From positions 1-64,000 of the forward strand of contig VXAY01006978.1 of NCBI GenBank assembly GCA_013399855.1: a DNA stretch of 64,000 nucleotides, written 5' to 3'. The notes under the pieces are model-generated. The model ran no database searches, was not told the origin of the DNA, and saw only the letters and a list, made by a program, of their open reading frames with translations. A program made the translations under genes and the position numbers. Shown here piece by piece: positions 36,283-49,318 of this stretch (position 1 is its first letter; each line of letters starts with the position of its first letter). This stretch comes from Oxyruncus cristatus (lineage: Eukaryota; Chordata; Aves; Passeriformes; Cotingidae).

Positions 36283-36854
36283 TTCAAATCTGTGCTTTTG
36301 ACTGCCTATAAAAAAAACACACCACACCATGCAAATGCCTTAAGGCATGAAGTAAAGCAAGTTCTTGGATTTGGTGGCTGAGCTGTTCCATAGTTAGGAA
36401 CAAACACCTGTGAAATTCGTAGCAAATATGCGGCGCTGTAAAACAGCCCCACTTAACAAGACGAAAGCTGAAGTCAGGCTCTGTTTTCTCCAGCAACTGT
36501 TTGCTCCAGGTCACTCCAGCTTTCTATCCACCTCCTGGGGTGGGTGACAGTGACCCTGGTGTACTCCAAAGTATTCTGCAGGGCAGCTGCAGGACCCAGG
36601 GGCTAAAGGTTTCCTCTGCCTTGAGGAGTTGCTGTAGGTCCTGGGGTTTGCAAAGTAGATGTCCTGATGTTTAGCAAGATGGCAATTGCCATACTTGAGG
36701 TTCAGAAAGTGTCTGTATGAGGTTAAAGAGAATTGAAGTAAACCTGAAGTCCTGAACTCCAAAAGCTGTTTCAAAGCATCACGAACTCAAGGGAAACAAA
36801 CCATGGAGACTGAGAAAGCATCAGCAGATGCTTTCTGATAATATTCATTGTGGG
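36283..36854. other. Unique noncoding DNA
   Basis: No gene or named repeat is recognised. An exact octamer ATGCAAAT occurs at 36329-36336. The segment 36530-36760 is of mixed composition and has no recognisable coding content. Confidence 0.55.
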
Positions 36855-37042
36855 GAAAAAAAGAAAACAAAAAACCCGAAACAAACAAAAAAACCCAAAA
36901 TAAAATAATAAAAAAAAAAAATAAAACCCCCCCCCAAAACAGAACAAAAAACACAAACCAAAACAAACAAAAAAATCCAAACCAAACCAGAACAAAAAAA
37001 CCCAACACACCACAACTGCAAAAAAATAAATACACCCACCTA
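36855..37042. repeat. A/C-rich low-complexity tract
   Basis: About 190 bp made almost wholly of A and C on the plus strand, with variations of CAAA/CAAAA/CCAAA and a C9 run near 36927-36935. T and G are scarce. The minus strand therefore encodes long Phe/Leu/Val/Gly hydrophobic frames that are composition artefacts. No regular period is visible. Confidence 0.92.
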
Positions 37043-39280
37043 CATTGAACAAACTCACTACCAGAGAAGGAACTGCAGGCAAACTGACCTTCTCAGTAGG
37101 AACAAACCAGGTTAATGAAGAAAACCACTTTTTGTCTCCATCTGTTGGTCAAAAGTCATTTTAGCTGCTGTTTGGGTATGTATTTTGCAATACTATTGCA
37201 GAAAGGACATCTGTGTAGCAAATACCCCAATACCCCCATCTTTTCTATCTTGTGATAAGCCTTTTTGATGCCCTGGAGTACATTCTCCATCTGCCTGATA
37301 AAAGCCTTTTTGTACAGAATGCAGGTGTCCAACTTCATTATTTGCTTGTGAGGCAGCAATAATGCAGCAGCCTCTGTCAAACTGCTTTCCTCCCAGAGAA
37401 ATAAAGTATGTGCCTTTACAAAAGGAGAATATTACAGACAGGATCATAAACTGAAGAGGTAATTCGGGTTTCTAACTAAGCACAGGAGTTAGAATAGCGT
37501 ATTGACAGTATCATCTTGATTTCTGGTGACCTGGAAACCAGAATGGGTTTTTTGGTGTAATAAACATAAATGTAAAAGCCCGAACCAAAAAGAATTAATG
37601 TTTTAGGAATTCTACAGTCAGGAAAGTGCATTAGCACTTCAGGAGATAAGGTGCAAAGGGAATAAGTAGCTATTTAAATGTGAGCAGCATCCCTTTCTTT
37701 TTTTTTTTCCTTATTTTTCAGCATTAGCATCCACAACAAAACAACCTGTATGTAAGTTAATATTGGCATACTGTCCCCTGCTCAGAGAGCATTCCTGCTG
37801 CATTACAGAAGGCAGCTGGGTGGCACAGTAAATGTGTCATTTGCTATTTAACATCTCTGTGACCTGGATTTAAATTGAGAGTTGCACAAAATGAGACTTC
37901 AGTTCCCTCGGAAGGCTATTAAGGCACACACAGAAAGACTTGTGAGGCATCCAAAGCCAGCGGGAACGCGCTCCCTGCACTCGCCCCTGCGGACACACAC
38001 CCTCAGAGCCCACGGGGAAAGGGGGAACTGGATAATTTTTATTAAAAGGATGCCTTCAGTTTGGAAGAAAGGCACCCAACTACTGTGAATAAATCTTCTG
38101 TTTATTTAAAAGTTTACCCACCAGGCTTTAACCTCCCCGTGAGAAAAGGCATTTGATATGTCGCTTTATCCCAGAGCCTCGTCGCAGAGCTTTGCAGGTC
38201 TAATTGTTTTCCTGTCCACAAAGAACAAAAAGGAGAGCTGTGAAAAATTCAAGAATGTTATATTTCCTCCCTTAAAGCATCATTACCCACCATCTACTGC
38301 ATAATACTCTCAGCCTTGCTGGTGTATCTGCGTATGGGAATGAATCACCTGCCTTACCTTTATGAGGCAGGACAAGTGCTTATGATGAGGCTTGTCTTTA
38401 AATTAAGCTTGAAACTCATATTTTTTAATAGTTTTACATCCAGCACCTCAAAAAAGATTAAAACTTCAGCTACAACATGAGTCAATTTTTATTCTTGCCT
38501 TTTCTAGGCACAGTTATTGTCTTTTTGGGAGCTGGCCCAGCAAGACCTGAGCACCAACACACACGTGGGTTGGCATCTCTGTACCATCACACTTCACTGG
38601 TGGTGTGAACCTACAACCTCTCACCCCTCTTCCTGTGCCCTCCATCCCACTCCCAGCTGAGGACACAGTTTAAATCCGACCCCAAACCAATCCAGATCCC
38701 TGCAGCCATCCTGCTCTGCCCATGCTTTCAGGCCCAGACTACCATCCTTTGCAACCAGCCAGATCCAGCAGCTCTCCAAGATGAAATATTCCTTTTTTAT
38801 TATTATTTCTTTTTTTTGGATTGATTTAAACATACCAATTTCTTGGTTCCCTGACTACCATGCAGAAGCCCGTGGTGGTGTTGGCACAGAAATTGAGGTA
38901 CAAAGATATCTCCTACATACAGACTTAGATTAAACCTGACCAAACCCCAGACATGAACCCCTAAAACTCATAAAAGCAGAGCTATTTGTAAAGTTTCTAA
39001 GTAAAAAAAGCTTCCATAGAGTTTGATTTTTGCCACTGTTTCCTTAAAAAATGTAAATTAATAATTTTGTTTCAGACAGCTGACGTTCAACTGAAGCATC
39101 TCAAATTGTCAGTCTAAATCAAATCATTCAGTACTAATGTACACCTGTCTGAACCACGACGTGGTCTTTTCACTCTCCTTAAAAAACAAAATATTGTGAA
39201 GCATTTCTGAATATAATGAAGAGGATGAACTGAGTCGTAAGTAATGCTGAGAGGTTCTTGAGAAGGGAGCAATCAGAAAC

Positions 39281-39310
39281 ACAGCTATATCTTTCACAGC
39301 TATATCTTTC
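39281..39310. repeat. Exact 15-bp tandem duplication
   Basis: ACAGCTATATCTTTC occurs at 39281-39295 and again at 39296-39310 with no difference. The identity suggests a recent event. Confidence 0.85.
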
Positions 39311-41199
39311 AGGACTGATATCTTTATCAGTCCTTTTACTCTTCTATATGGACAATAAGACTCAAAAGAGAAATTTAAGTGGGATTTGGATACCTGTCTG
39401 ACACGTGACAAGACAAAATTAAGCCTTTATTATCCCCTTGGACCCCCTGATAGCTCTGTCTCACGAAGTATGGAAGGAGCCTGCCAGCCTTTGCTCTCTG
39501 CCTCCGCCTGTCTCACTCCTGCTCTACCACATTCCTTTCCTATTTTATTTTACTAACCATTTCACCAGGAGACCCTGTCTTCAGCCCTTGGCCATGCCAG
39601 GCATTTTCTGCTGGCAGCAAAGATCCCATGGGGTTCAGGTGAACCCAACAGAGGCACCTCTCCGCAGTTTGAGTTCATACACAAAAAGGGTCAAACCCAT
39701 ATACTTTTCTATTTACATCCTCAGTTTTATTTGTATTTTGCCACTGTCACCAAGAGTTACATGTGCTACAGCACCTACGAGCCCCAGGTTTCATTAAGGA
39801 TCTCTTTTTTGGCAGAGTTTCCTTTATTTATTTTAGTTCCCTGCAGAAAACCCTAATTGGGATGTTATCCGCTGCTTTATTCAATTCCAACAGGACTCTT
39901 CGGGGCTGGGGATAATTCTAAATCGAATGCTTCAGAATAAATCAAAGCATAAAATTACATTGTCTCTGGCGAGAAAAAGATTTGATTATCTGCATTTCCA
40001 TACAAAGAAATTACAGGAGAAGTTGCACTGGAGTTTAAAGCCTTGACTTGTTCTCAATAGAAATGTAGCAAGCAGACAGGTTTGTCCCTCCAATCTTATC
40101 ATGACAGGAATCAGTTTGAGCTGATTTGTCCCCTCCCTGGTGACAGGGGGGAAAATGCAGAGCATTTGGCATTGCAGATGTAGGCTATTTCAGTCTGCCC
40201 GGCAAATCGACGGGGATTTTATGTACAGCAGGAATTGAATTGTGCATCTCTCCCAAATGATGGGAAAATCACTCCCCATGAAGGTGAGGCTGTGGAAGGA
40301 ATCAAAGAACAGTACAAAGCACACCATAAATAAAGGTCAGCCTCTCGCTATATTTCCTCCAGAGAAAGACTAAACTTGGAGACATGTTGAAAACAGGTAA
40401 TTGCATTGTCTGATGCAAAGTTGTGGTCTATAAAATCTTGCATTTCAAAAATATCTTCGGAGCTAAAAATGGGCTATATAAGGATTAGCTATAAAAGTCA
40501 GTAGTTAATGATTCACCATAATACATGATTTAGCTGTAAGCTAGAAAAAAAAACATAAAAATAGCTCAAGAAACTAATTTCTTATGCTGTTTCAGGCATA
40601 CGGATGATTTAAACTCAGGCATTTCCATATTTTTCAGATCCCTAAGCAATGGCATTCGATGAGAAACCGATCTGTTTAGACATTCTCTTTCTAGGGTAAA
40701 TAACGGCACTTTATGGCATCCTAGAAAAGATTGTGTAGTTCCATAATTGGTAATTTTGTACAGCTTGCATGAGATCTGTGTCATCTCACAAATTTCCCAA
40801 AGCAACTGCTCTGACTGGGGTGCTATAATTGATTGCATGGAATTGCCGGGAGAGGGAAACGGGCACACGATCAATTACATTGATAAAAGATTGGTGGGGC
40901 CGAGGAGCAATTTATAGGAAGAACAAGTGAACTCCTAATGGCAGGGACAGGGGCAATGCTCATGTTTTGGGCTCGCTGTTGAATTGCAGAGCACCCAAGA
41001 AGTGACTCAGGATAGGCTGTGCCAGTGGATCAGCCTGGGGTGATTTCCAGCAGGACGGCACAGCTTTCCAGCACGGATCACAGGGGAAAGCCACAGCTCA
41101 GCACTTAAACACCCTTGTTTCGTTCCATGGAGCTGAACCCCAAGTTGTCTCCCTGGCTCTCCACAGGTGATGCTGGTCTGATTCCAGCTTAGCTACTGG

Positions 41200-41231
41200 T
41201 CTTTAGTCTCCCGTGTCTTTAGTCTCCCGTT
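41200..41231. repeat. 16-bp tandem duplication
   Basis: TCTTTAGTCTCCCGTG (41200-41215) is followed by a copy (41216-41231) that differs only at its last base. Confidence 0.85.
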
Positions 41232-41910
41232 CCGTTTGTCCAGGATTGCAGCCCTCGGCCACCAGAAAAACTTCTGCAAACACAAGATCTGCTTTTACAT
41301 TCCCTAACATTTCTCTTTGAGAGTGAAGAGATATTTAGCCTTTGAGTTCTGCTCGTGTCAGGTTTATGTCTGAGTGAGCAGAGTGTTGTGATTTCATGGG
41401 CTCAGGTGATAAGGCTCAAATGAGCTCAAATGATTTTCCATATGCTACAGTGAAAGGTTCCATCTTGGCCTTTCTTCACCACAGCAGCTCAAATCCTGTA
41501 AGGAGTCATTCTGCTTCCCAGTTACAGCAAAGAGAAGACTGGACAGATGATGTAACAACAAACTCTCAGTCTTCCTCATGTACTTTGGATGAAGTCTACA
41601 TCTAGATCCGGTATTTTCCTGGCTTTTCTCCTGGTTTCTGAAATTTCACCACTTATTACCATCAGTGGTAAAAAAATGAAAAATTTCCTACACAAATAAT
41701 AATGCACAGCTGAATTCGTGTCTGATCCTTCAGGCACAAAAACACAACTACGTGTGCCAGAGCACAGCCCCAGACTCCTTCCCTTGTCATTGCTGGGAGC
41801 CCCATGTGTTAACTGAAACCCTGCTATTGCAGAAGCCATAAGACAATTGATGAGCAGAACTAATGAAAAAAAAATCCTAATGAAGACAATCTTGCATTTA
41901 ACACAGAAAG

Positions 41911-41940
41911 TATATATATATATATATACACATATATATA
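41911..41940. repeat. (TA)n microsatellite
   Basis: About nine TA units, then ACACA and a further TATATATA, ending in CACAG. It is an interrupted dinucleotide repeat. Confidence 0.9.
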
Positions 41941-44437
41941 CACAGAGTTCACATATATTCATGGATATTTGGATACTTTATAGTGTGCCTCTCAGACTGA
42001 TTCAGATGTGCCAGTTCTGGAACCCAGACCCCAGTGTTTTTGTAAACACCACAAAAAAATCTGAAAGCGCTTGTAATATCAAATTCCTTACCCCAAAACC
42101 TTTTATGTCACTTCAGAGCTTCCCATAAAGACATTAAGTACAGTTGTAAAAAACAACAGTCTTCCAGGAACTACACTACAATGACTCTCTTCTGACACCA
42201 GTCATCAGAAAAACTCTTTAAGATGTTCGATGTGGTAAAATATGTAAATGGCACACAGTTGCTAGGAGATAAAAAACTATGTGATCTTGTGAAAACATTG
42301 CAATCTGCTGCCTTTGAATCTGCAAGGTCAGCTGTATTTTTCATGATGATAACTTATTTATGTTGTCTCCATGCTAAAAAAATGAGTCTCTCTGCAGGTT
42401 ACCCCTTCACTTAATACCAGCTGACCTACTATACCTATAAATTGGTATTTGTTACAAGGCTGGTTAACTTCCTCATAGAGTTTACAGCCCTTTAATTACA
42501 TTTTACCAGGCTAATTAATAAATAGACTGTACACTTCTTTCTGCTGAAACAAGCAAAGGGTCTATATTCAACACTTCTGTATCCATTTATTTAAGCATTT
42601 CATTAAATGTTAGATATGTCTCTTTTTAATGAAAAATGCTGGAACAGGAGAATGAAAGTGTGGTTTATTGTCCAATTAACAAATCTAGTAGCTTACTCTG
42701 TCACTCAATGAATGATAATACCTGGCTCATAAATCAGGAAGAGAACTACTTAGGCATAGACCTCGTAATCAATGCTACGAGTATTGGCTGCTCTCCACAT
42801 AATCCAGCCCTAAATGTGCAGCATGATTTTATTCCAGTAACACATTAACAGAATGTACAACGATTTTGACTCCTGAAAATGGGCTAACGGTGTCGAAGAA
42901 AAAAGCATTTGTCCATTTTTTAAAAGAAATGTGGCCAGATGATGAATGTGTTTAGTAATTTTAGTGATGGACCAGCAAAACTGAACTAACTGTGGCTTCA
43001 TAGGGCTTTTTCATCCCTAATTTTCAGATGGGATTCCACCGACCAAGGTTTGCTGGCTGGGATTCGATTTTCATATGGGCCTTAACAGTTCTGTGTTCCC
43101 ATGTATGTTCTTGAGATTCCTTTACTTCCGTATCTGCAGAGGAAGACTCTTACTCTGCTTCTGTGGGCAGCACCGATTACTCTGTTTGAACATACAAGTG
43201 CCAGAACACTGCAGGTTGTTGGGGCAGTGGCCAGAGGCTTTATAATATCATCGTGCCAGAAAGCTTGGAATAAAACCAGCAGTTTTCCCGCTTCCACCCC
43301 CACTAATGACTTCCAGGCATTGTCCTGGTCCAAGGATTTGCCACTCCGCTGTGGAAAGATGGCAACATTTCACTACTTGTACTTAACTATAAACCTTTTC
43401 TGATGTAAAGCTGCTGTCTTTTGAATGCTCAGAAAGTATTAAGACTGGGTAAGTGCTGAAAGCATCTCACGGGAGAGAAAACAGAAACACTCTAAAAGAC
43501 TTTACAAACATATCAATGGAAAGCAAAGGGCAGGATACTTGGCTTATGTCACTTTTTGGTTGACAAGCCATTTTTGCTGACGCAGATGCTGAGAGGAAGT
43601 GGAGGAACTGGAGACCCCAGCAAAACGACGTGTGGTGCTGATATGTCAAACATAAAAGCCTGGTGAATCCAGCGATTCTTTATTTCTACAGTGAGCTCAC
43701 TTATTTGCTAAGCAGCTTTGCTTGAGCTTTCACAGCTAGAGCTGCGGAGGAACAGTAACTGAATTATGAAAGGTCCCCCTGGGATATTTGAAAGGGTGAG
43801 AAGGTTCCAGAGTAGTTGGAGAATAAATCCTAATTCTCATCCAAAAGAGACAGAATGGGATAATCATGAAAATATTAGCAGAATAAGCGTGTTGAATAAC
43901 AGCCAGAGGATCTTTTACCAAAGCCATCCTAAGCAGGATTGAGGAAACACTTAAATTAATAATATGTGGATTAGTACAGTTTCAGGATGAAATGGTGTTT
44001 ATGTACCAAATCTTTCTGATCACACAAAATGGAGAAATAGAGGGAGTCTGGGTGACGTTTCCTGCAGAAGTTTCTTCACTTAAAGAAATTATCAAGATGC
44101 ACAGTAATGGAAAATCTCTGAAACAAGAGAAAACAGGTTTGACTCTGTTCTGCTGTATTGTCTGCACATGTACTGAAGCAGATAATTTAGATTGGTTTAG
44201 AAATATAATGGAAAGATATATATTTTTTTTTTCCTATTTTCTTCTCTTCCTGGAAGAAGTAATGCATTTCCTAAGGGAAACAGTTGATGTACTGCCAGGG
44301 TGGTCTTGGCACTACCAGAACAGAACAATCAACGGGTGTTATTGTGAGAACTAATGGGAAATAGGAGGCCAGAGGAAAAGAGATGGATCTGAAATGTATC
44401 TGAAAAAAATACTGACAAATAAGATAGATATTCTGTT

Positions 44438-44463
44438 AAAAAAAAAAAAAAAAAAAAAAAAAA
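44438..44463. repeat. Poly(A), 26 A
   Basis: The longest homopolymer in the window. The upstream sequence (44340-44437) is not a retroposon I recognise, and no matching short direct repeats bracket it. Confidence 0.95.
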
Positions 44464-47400
44464 GCCCAAAAAGATTTATTTTGAGACCATGTGAAAAGGA
44501 ATCAGAGAAAGTTCTCAACAGAGAAAGCCCCTACCGCTGCTGAAGGACTGAATCTTCCTTCTGCAGCAGAGGAGCTGTCACACAGACAGAAAAACTTACC
44601 TATAGTTCAGTGAAGTAGGACTAATACTCATCATCAGTGGCCAAACATGTATAGATGAAATAGAACCTTTCTGAAGTGTTCTAACAGCTCCGACATCGTT
44701 TGACTGTTGAGAAATGATCTTAAGCATGTGTCTGACCACATCTAATCTCAGGCCCCATTACAAGCTCTGGTTCAGAGGGCAATGCCAGGGATTGCAGTGG
44801 AACAGCCCAACCACTACATTATTTCAAAGAACTAAAGAGTTCTTGGGAATGCGATGAGATATGTCTTCTCCAGACTGTCTTTACCACCCACCCTTCTCTT
44901 AGCCCTACAAAGGTATCATCTGACTGCCTTTTAAAGTATCTTTACTCTCCTATTGCCACATTTTATGGACATGGGTATAGGATGAAAGTCCAGCATAACC
45001 TTTCTTCTTCAGGCTGTTTTTTTATTAATCAAGGTATGGAAACAATATAACCCAAGGGTAGATGGTTTATTCAGGCACTGGTGTTAATCACCTGCAGTTC
45101 TCAGACTGCATCCCTGGGAGAGGATTATGCTGGAGCTGCACATGTTTGGAACTAGTCCACTTATTTTAATGGGATAGCCAAGATAAAACAGAACTCGGCA
45201 GAATGGTAAAACCGGAGGAAACAAAATCTGCCAAATCCATTTTAATGCTTCCCATTGAGAGTATCACAAACATCAAAACCGGTGGTCCTGCACGGGTAAC
45301 ATCTGTGCCAATGGCTGTCAGCAAGTTCTAACTGGGAGTGTCTTTTCCAGCCCACAATCACAGGAATCCAATTCACAAACGCCACAGTGTGCAACGCTCA
45401 CAACATCACACCCAGGGCACGGATGTAAAATGAAACAAGAAACGAGACTCCTTAGACTTTATGACCTTGTCTACCTTAGTGATCACTTAACTGACTGGAA
45501 GATTCGTGACCTCACCCAATTTCACAACACCATGTTTGTCTTAGTCTGCAAAAGTCTGCAAAATATAAAGATGCCATTTTTGCTTGCCCCCATTTTTCCC
45601 TCTTAATAATTTAACCTTTGAGATTGAAATAGGATGTTTAGAACTACAAAGCCTTGCAAAGTTTTGTGTAATTACTGTACTTCTCTAATCAGGTCATTCA
45701 CACCAGGGAAGTTGTTTCCTTACTGCTCTTACCTTATAGAGCAGGTTTGTTTTCCTTTTTCCTGTTTTTAAACAATAGGCAGATTTCATACTTTACCTAA
45801 ACAGACTAATTAGTTGGTTGGATGTTTGTAGGCTGACTGACTGCTGAAGGAATAAGTAGATTGCATTTCATTAATCAAAATCAGCTTTAAAACCCCATTA
45901 CTCATGAAACATTTACATTTTACAAATCAGCTGATACATTCACAGACTACCCATTAGAGATTTGCCTTTGCTTATCTAAGATTCAACTTCTTACTGAGGT
46001 TGCTGTGTTTCTAATGAGTGTGATGTGTTCCAGTGACCTGCACAATGTAAAAATGCTGCCCTTGTTTAGACACAAATTGTTTTCCTCTACTTTGCTTGGT
46101 GAACATGAAAGTGGTTAACACAGCATTGTGCCATGTATAATTTAACATTATATTTATTATTCTTCTGTTTTGCTTACGTGGACTTGGGGTTGAAAACTTC
46201 AATATTTATGTACTGATCTCAAAGATAAAACTAGAATAAAAACCATAATACAGGCATTTTAAGTAAGACAAGGTTGTCTTTGAACAGGGGTTATGGGCTA
46301 ATATATGTGCAACTTTGCAAATGTGAGAAAAAAGTTGTCAAAGGACTTAAACAGCTTTTCACTAATTGAACTGTAACACCAAATGCTTCCAAAAAGCTAA
46401 GGTAGAAAAGGCATAACTTAAAATTACAGAAAAGTTCAAATGCAGTCAACAAAGCATGGACAGCATTTCCTCTTTGCTTACTAACAGCAGTGCAGTGCTC
46501 TGCCTTCGACTGCCCGGGAGCCATTTCCCAAATTGCTCCATCTCTCTAAATCTCTAAAATGAGAATAATAACAATTCTTATCTCCTACTCTAAAATGCTG
46601 CGAAGGTCTCCTGTCAGGTGTTTGCGCAGAGGCTTCCACAGTGGCTCTGAGCTCAACTGAAGTCTCTGGACACTGCTGAAATTTAAATAAAATTATTACT
46701 GGCGACTATTACCAGTGATCACCATCTCACAAAACTTAACCATCAGCTGCCGTTTGAATGGTCGGTTTGAACATGGCAATTGTAATTCACTCTATTCCAG
46801 AAGTGATTTCTATCTATAATTTATATGGCTATAAAATTTAAATGTCTCAGCCTCTCCTCCTCCGAGTTTGCGATTCACCTGATCGAAAAGATGTGGTGTG
46901 CCCGACAGTGAAAGGATGCTGTTTCACCTACATAATGGACTTCTGTCCTTCTTTCCTTTCTTCCAGGGCTCAGTTTTACAAGGATTTGATCCTACTCTCA
47001 AGGAACTGTGCTGCTGCTTTCCAAGAGTGAAGGAGGAAGCAGCACAGGCTTAATCCTCAATAGCAGAGGCCAGAATAAGCAGTTGAACATTATATCCAAT
47101 TGCTACCTGATATATGCACGATTTCTCCCTCAAAGCCAAGCAAACCCTGAATTCATTACAATATCATGAGCTTTAAATAAATTAACACCCAGCTTGTGTC
47201 AGGACTCTCTGTGTGCTGAGCAATTTGCATTCTGTATTTCCACGGATGTTTTGTCTCCTTTGCAGCTCTCCTGTTGGCAAAAATCAAATCAGGACATGAA
47301 AGATTGCACCTAATTCTAATTCTTTACATCTTCTCCTTGAACTTTGCTTAAAGCTGGTATGAAAATTGTAAATTGAAGTTTTGGTAAAAGTTTACATTAA

Positions 47401-47521
47401 GGGAGAAATTAAATTAAGCAAGTGTGACAGAACACCCATCAGACTGGACTGAACCTGGCCGTCCTAATGGCCTGGGTTAATGATCAGCCCCCCTCTCCCC
47501 AGGCAGGCTGGATCATGCTCT

Positions 47522-47548
47522 GAGAGTCACAAAGAGTTTGTGACTCTC
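47522..47548. repeat. Perfect inverted repeat, 12-bp arms
   Basis: GAGAGTCACAAA (47522-47533) and TTTGTGACTCTC (47537-47548) are exact reverse complements separated by GAG. It would form a tight hairpin in single-stranded DNA or RNA. There is no T run after it, and a bacterial-type terminator makes no sense here. Confidence 0.85.
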
Positions 47549-48502
47549 CAACAGCATGGAAATCACAAAAGTTCAGTGTGGTGCTGAATGCTGGAGCATC
47601 ACCTCCACTGTGGGCTCCCAGACCTATTCTGCAGCACACCTTGGTGCAGCCTCAGTGTGTGAAGTACATCATCCTCTTTGAACCAGCAGCATTTTCTCAA
47701 AAAGCAGCCCTGGAATACTCCAGATGTGATTTAGAGCTGAGCATGTCCTGCTGCAGAATTTTTGTACTTATTACACTCTGGATTTTGCCCACTTCAAATG
47801 CTTTTTACTTGCTGCACTAACTCGGTGCAGTCTTGCAGACAGGAAGGAAAAATGCATGAAGGGTTTTTACCTCAGGGCCCTGTATGTATCCCACATGTTG
47901 CAGACATGCACAAGGATATTGATCCCATCTGTCCTCTGTCTCTTAACTTGGCACACCTCAGGTGAACTTCTTGGATTATGTTACTAAAGAGTTTTTTTCC
48001 TAACTATGAAGAAAGAAAAATAACAAGGAAACAAGAAAAGTAGAATAATGGTTATTCTTTCTGTTAATTCAGGGCCTAGCCTGCATGTAATAAAATCTCA
48101 AAATAAATAAAATAATTCTTCATTTTAAAAACAAATACAACTCTCCTAGCAGACAATCAAATGACCAAAGCACAAAACCATGCAGATTAGTTTCAGTGTT
48201 CTTCCGATGACTTACTGTGGACATCATACCCAGCACTTTATTGATGAAAGAACCACAACTTTCCAACAATAAACAGTTATTACTAATTTTCGGGATAAAA
48301 ATTTTAAGAGTACAAATCTTCCTTGCACATTAAAATAACAAAGGTATTTAGTGTGAAGACTTGTTTCACTGCCAGCCCTAAATCTTTTACTGCATCACAA
48401 TCCCTGTGTGCTGTGTGCTCCTCCTGCCTGTCCAGCTTCACTGGTCAGTGGTAAATTTGGAAAGGAAGGTGCATTTTTATGCCCTGACTCTCCCGTCCCA
48501 TG

Positions 48503-48600
48503 CAAAAAACCACAAAACCAAACAAAACCAATGAACAAACAAACAAGCAAACAAAAAAAAACAAGCAAAAAGCCCCAAACAAACAAAAACACACCACCCC
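48503..48600. repeat. A/C-rich low-complexity tract
   Basis: About 98 bp of irregular AAAC/CAAA units with very little G or T on the plus strand. It ends in ACACACCACCCC, right beside a CR1 3' end at 48605. It is similar in character to 36855-37042 but without visible common order. Confidence 0.9.
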
Positions 48601-48604
48601 ATAT

Positions 48605-48671
48605 TAGTTACAGAACCAAAGAATATCCTGCTTTGGAAGGGATCCACAAGGAACATCAAGTCCAACTCCTG
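48605..48671 (-). mobile_element. CR1 LINE terminal fragment
   Basis: A 67-bp antisense piece of a CR1 3' end. It has the 'agaatatcctg-ttggaagggatccacaagga' order followed by 'catcaagtccaactcctg', which I recall as the terminus of a different avian CR1 subfamily from the other copies. It stops abruptly after 'ctcctg'. The short length makes the subfamily uncertain. Confidence 0.8.
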
Positions 48672-49318
48672 AATAGCCACTGAATAGAAGAACTGCCAAT
48701 TTTTGTAAAATGCTGCTGGTATCAACAAGGTTTTCCCATGGCACTAAGATGCCTCCTTGATCATTAAGTCTTGAGGTTTTGGAGAAATATTTTCTGATTT
48801 ATCTCGGTTTGAATTTAATTGAACTCAGTTATTTATAAACTCTGTAACCCTCCACCCTACTCATACTACTGTTGCACGGGACTGCTGATTAAAGATCCAT
48901 CTATTCCACAGCAAGGTCATCTCACCCATGAAAGCTGTTTATGTAGAGGATGCAAGCTCAGGACATATCGATCCATAGGATGGAAAGAGATCATAGGGCA
49001 AAATGCCCTGACTATTTTTAGTTGGGTTAACTTCCCCCCCCATCAGATAAAAGGAAATTACTGCTTTAATACATTGCACTGGCTCCCTTGCTTTTCAAAG
49101 GAAAAGCCACATATGTCTGCATGTGCTGCGGTTTCACTGTCAGTTTTATTCTACTACAGGCTTTACATTAGTGACAGCAGAGAGGACCTGAATGCTGGCC
49201 AGCAGGTCAGATTGACGGTCCCAGCTCAGGAGCTCTGAAATCTCCAGGGTGCCAACGTGATCTCGGGACACTTAACACTAAAATGCAAAATACGTGACCC
49301 ATCCAGCACCACTCTTCT
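48672..49318. other. Unique noncoding DNA
   Basis: Nothing recognisable as a gene or transposon. A C8 run occurs near 49035-49042. Confidence 0.55.

Larger units (their letters stand above)
37043..48502. other. Long unique noncoding stretch
   Basis: About 11.5 kb without a recognisable gene or transposon. It contains 15- and 16-bp exact or near-exact duplications (39281-39310, 41200-41231), a TA tract (41911-41940), A26 (44438-44463) and a 12-bp-arm hairpin (47522-47548). The AT-rich, repeat-free region 39850-40060 is a conserved-element candidate. A cluster of CpG lies around 37960-38020. Confidence 0.6.

Noticed and set aside
36787..37082. Hydrophobic Phe-rich frames resembling membrane segments
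   Set aside because: They are the reverse-strand reading of the A/C-rich tract. Composition alone produces Phe, Leu, Val, Trp and Gly.
44438..44463. Poly(A) as the tail of a processed pseudogene
   Set aside because: No gene-like sequence upstream and no target-site duplication bracketing it.
46940..47030. TTCTTTCCTTTCTTCCAG acceptor-like tract with a short open frame after it
   Set aside because: The frame after it is only about 21 codons and matches nothing. No donor of good quality was seen.
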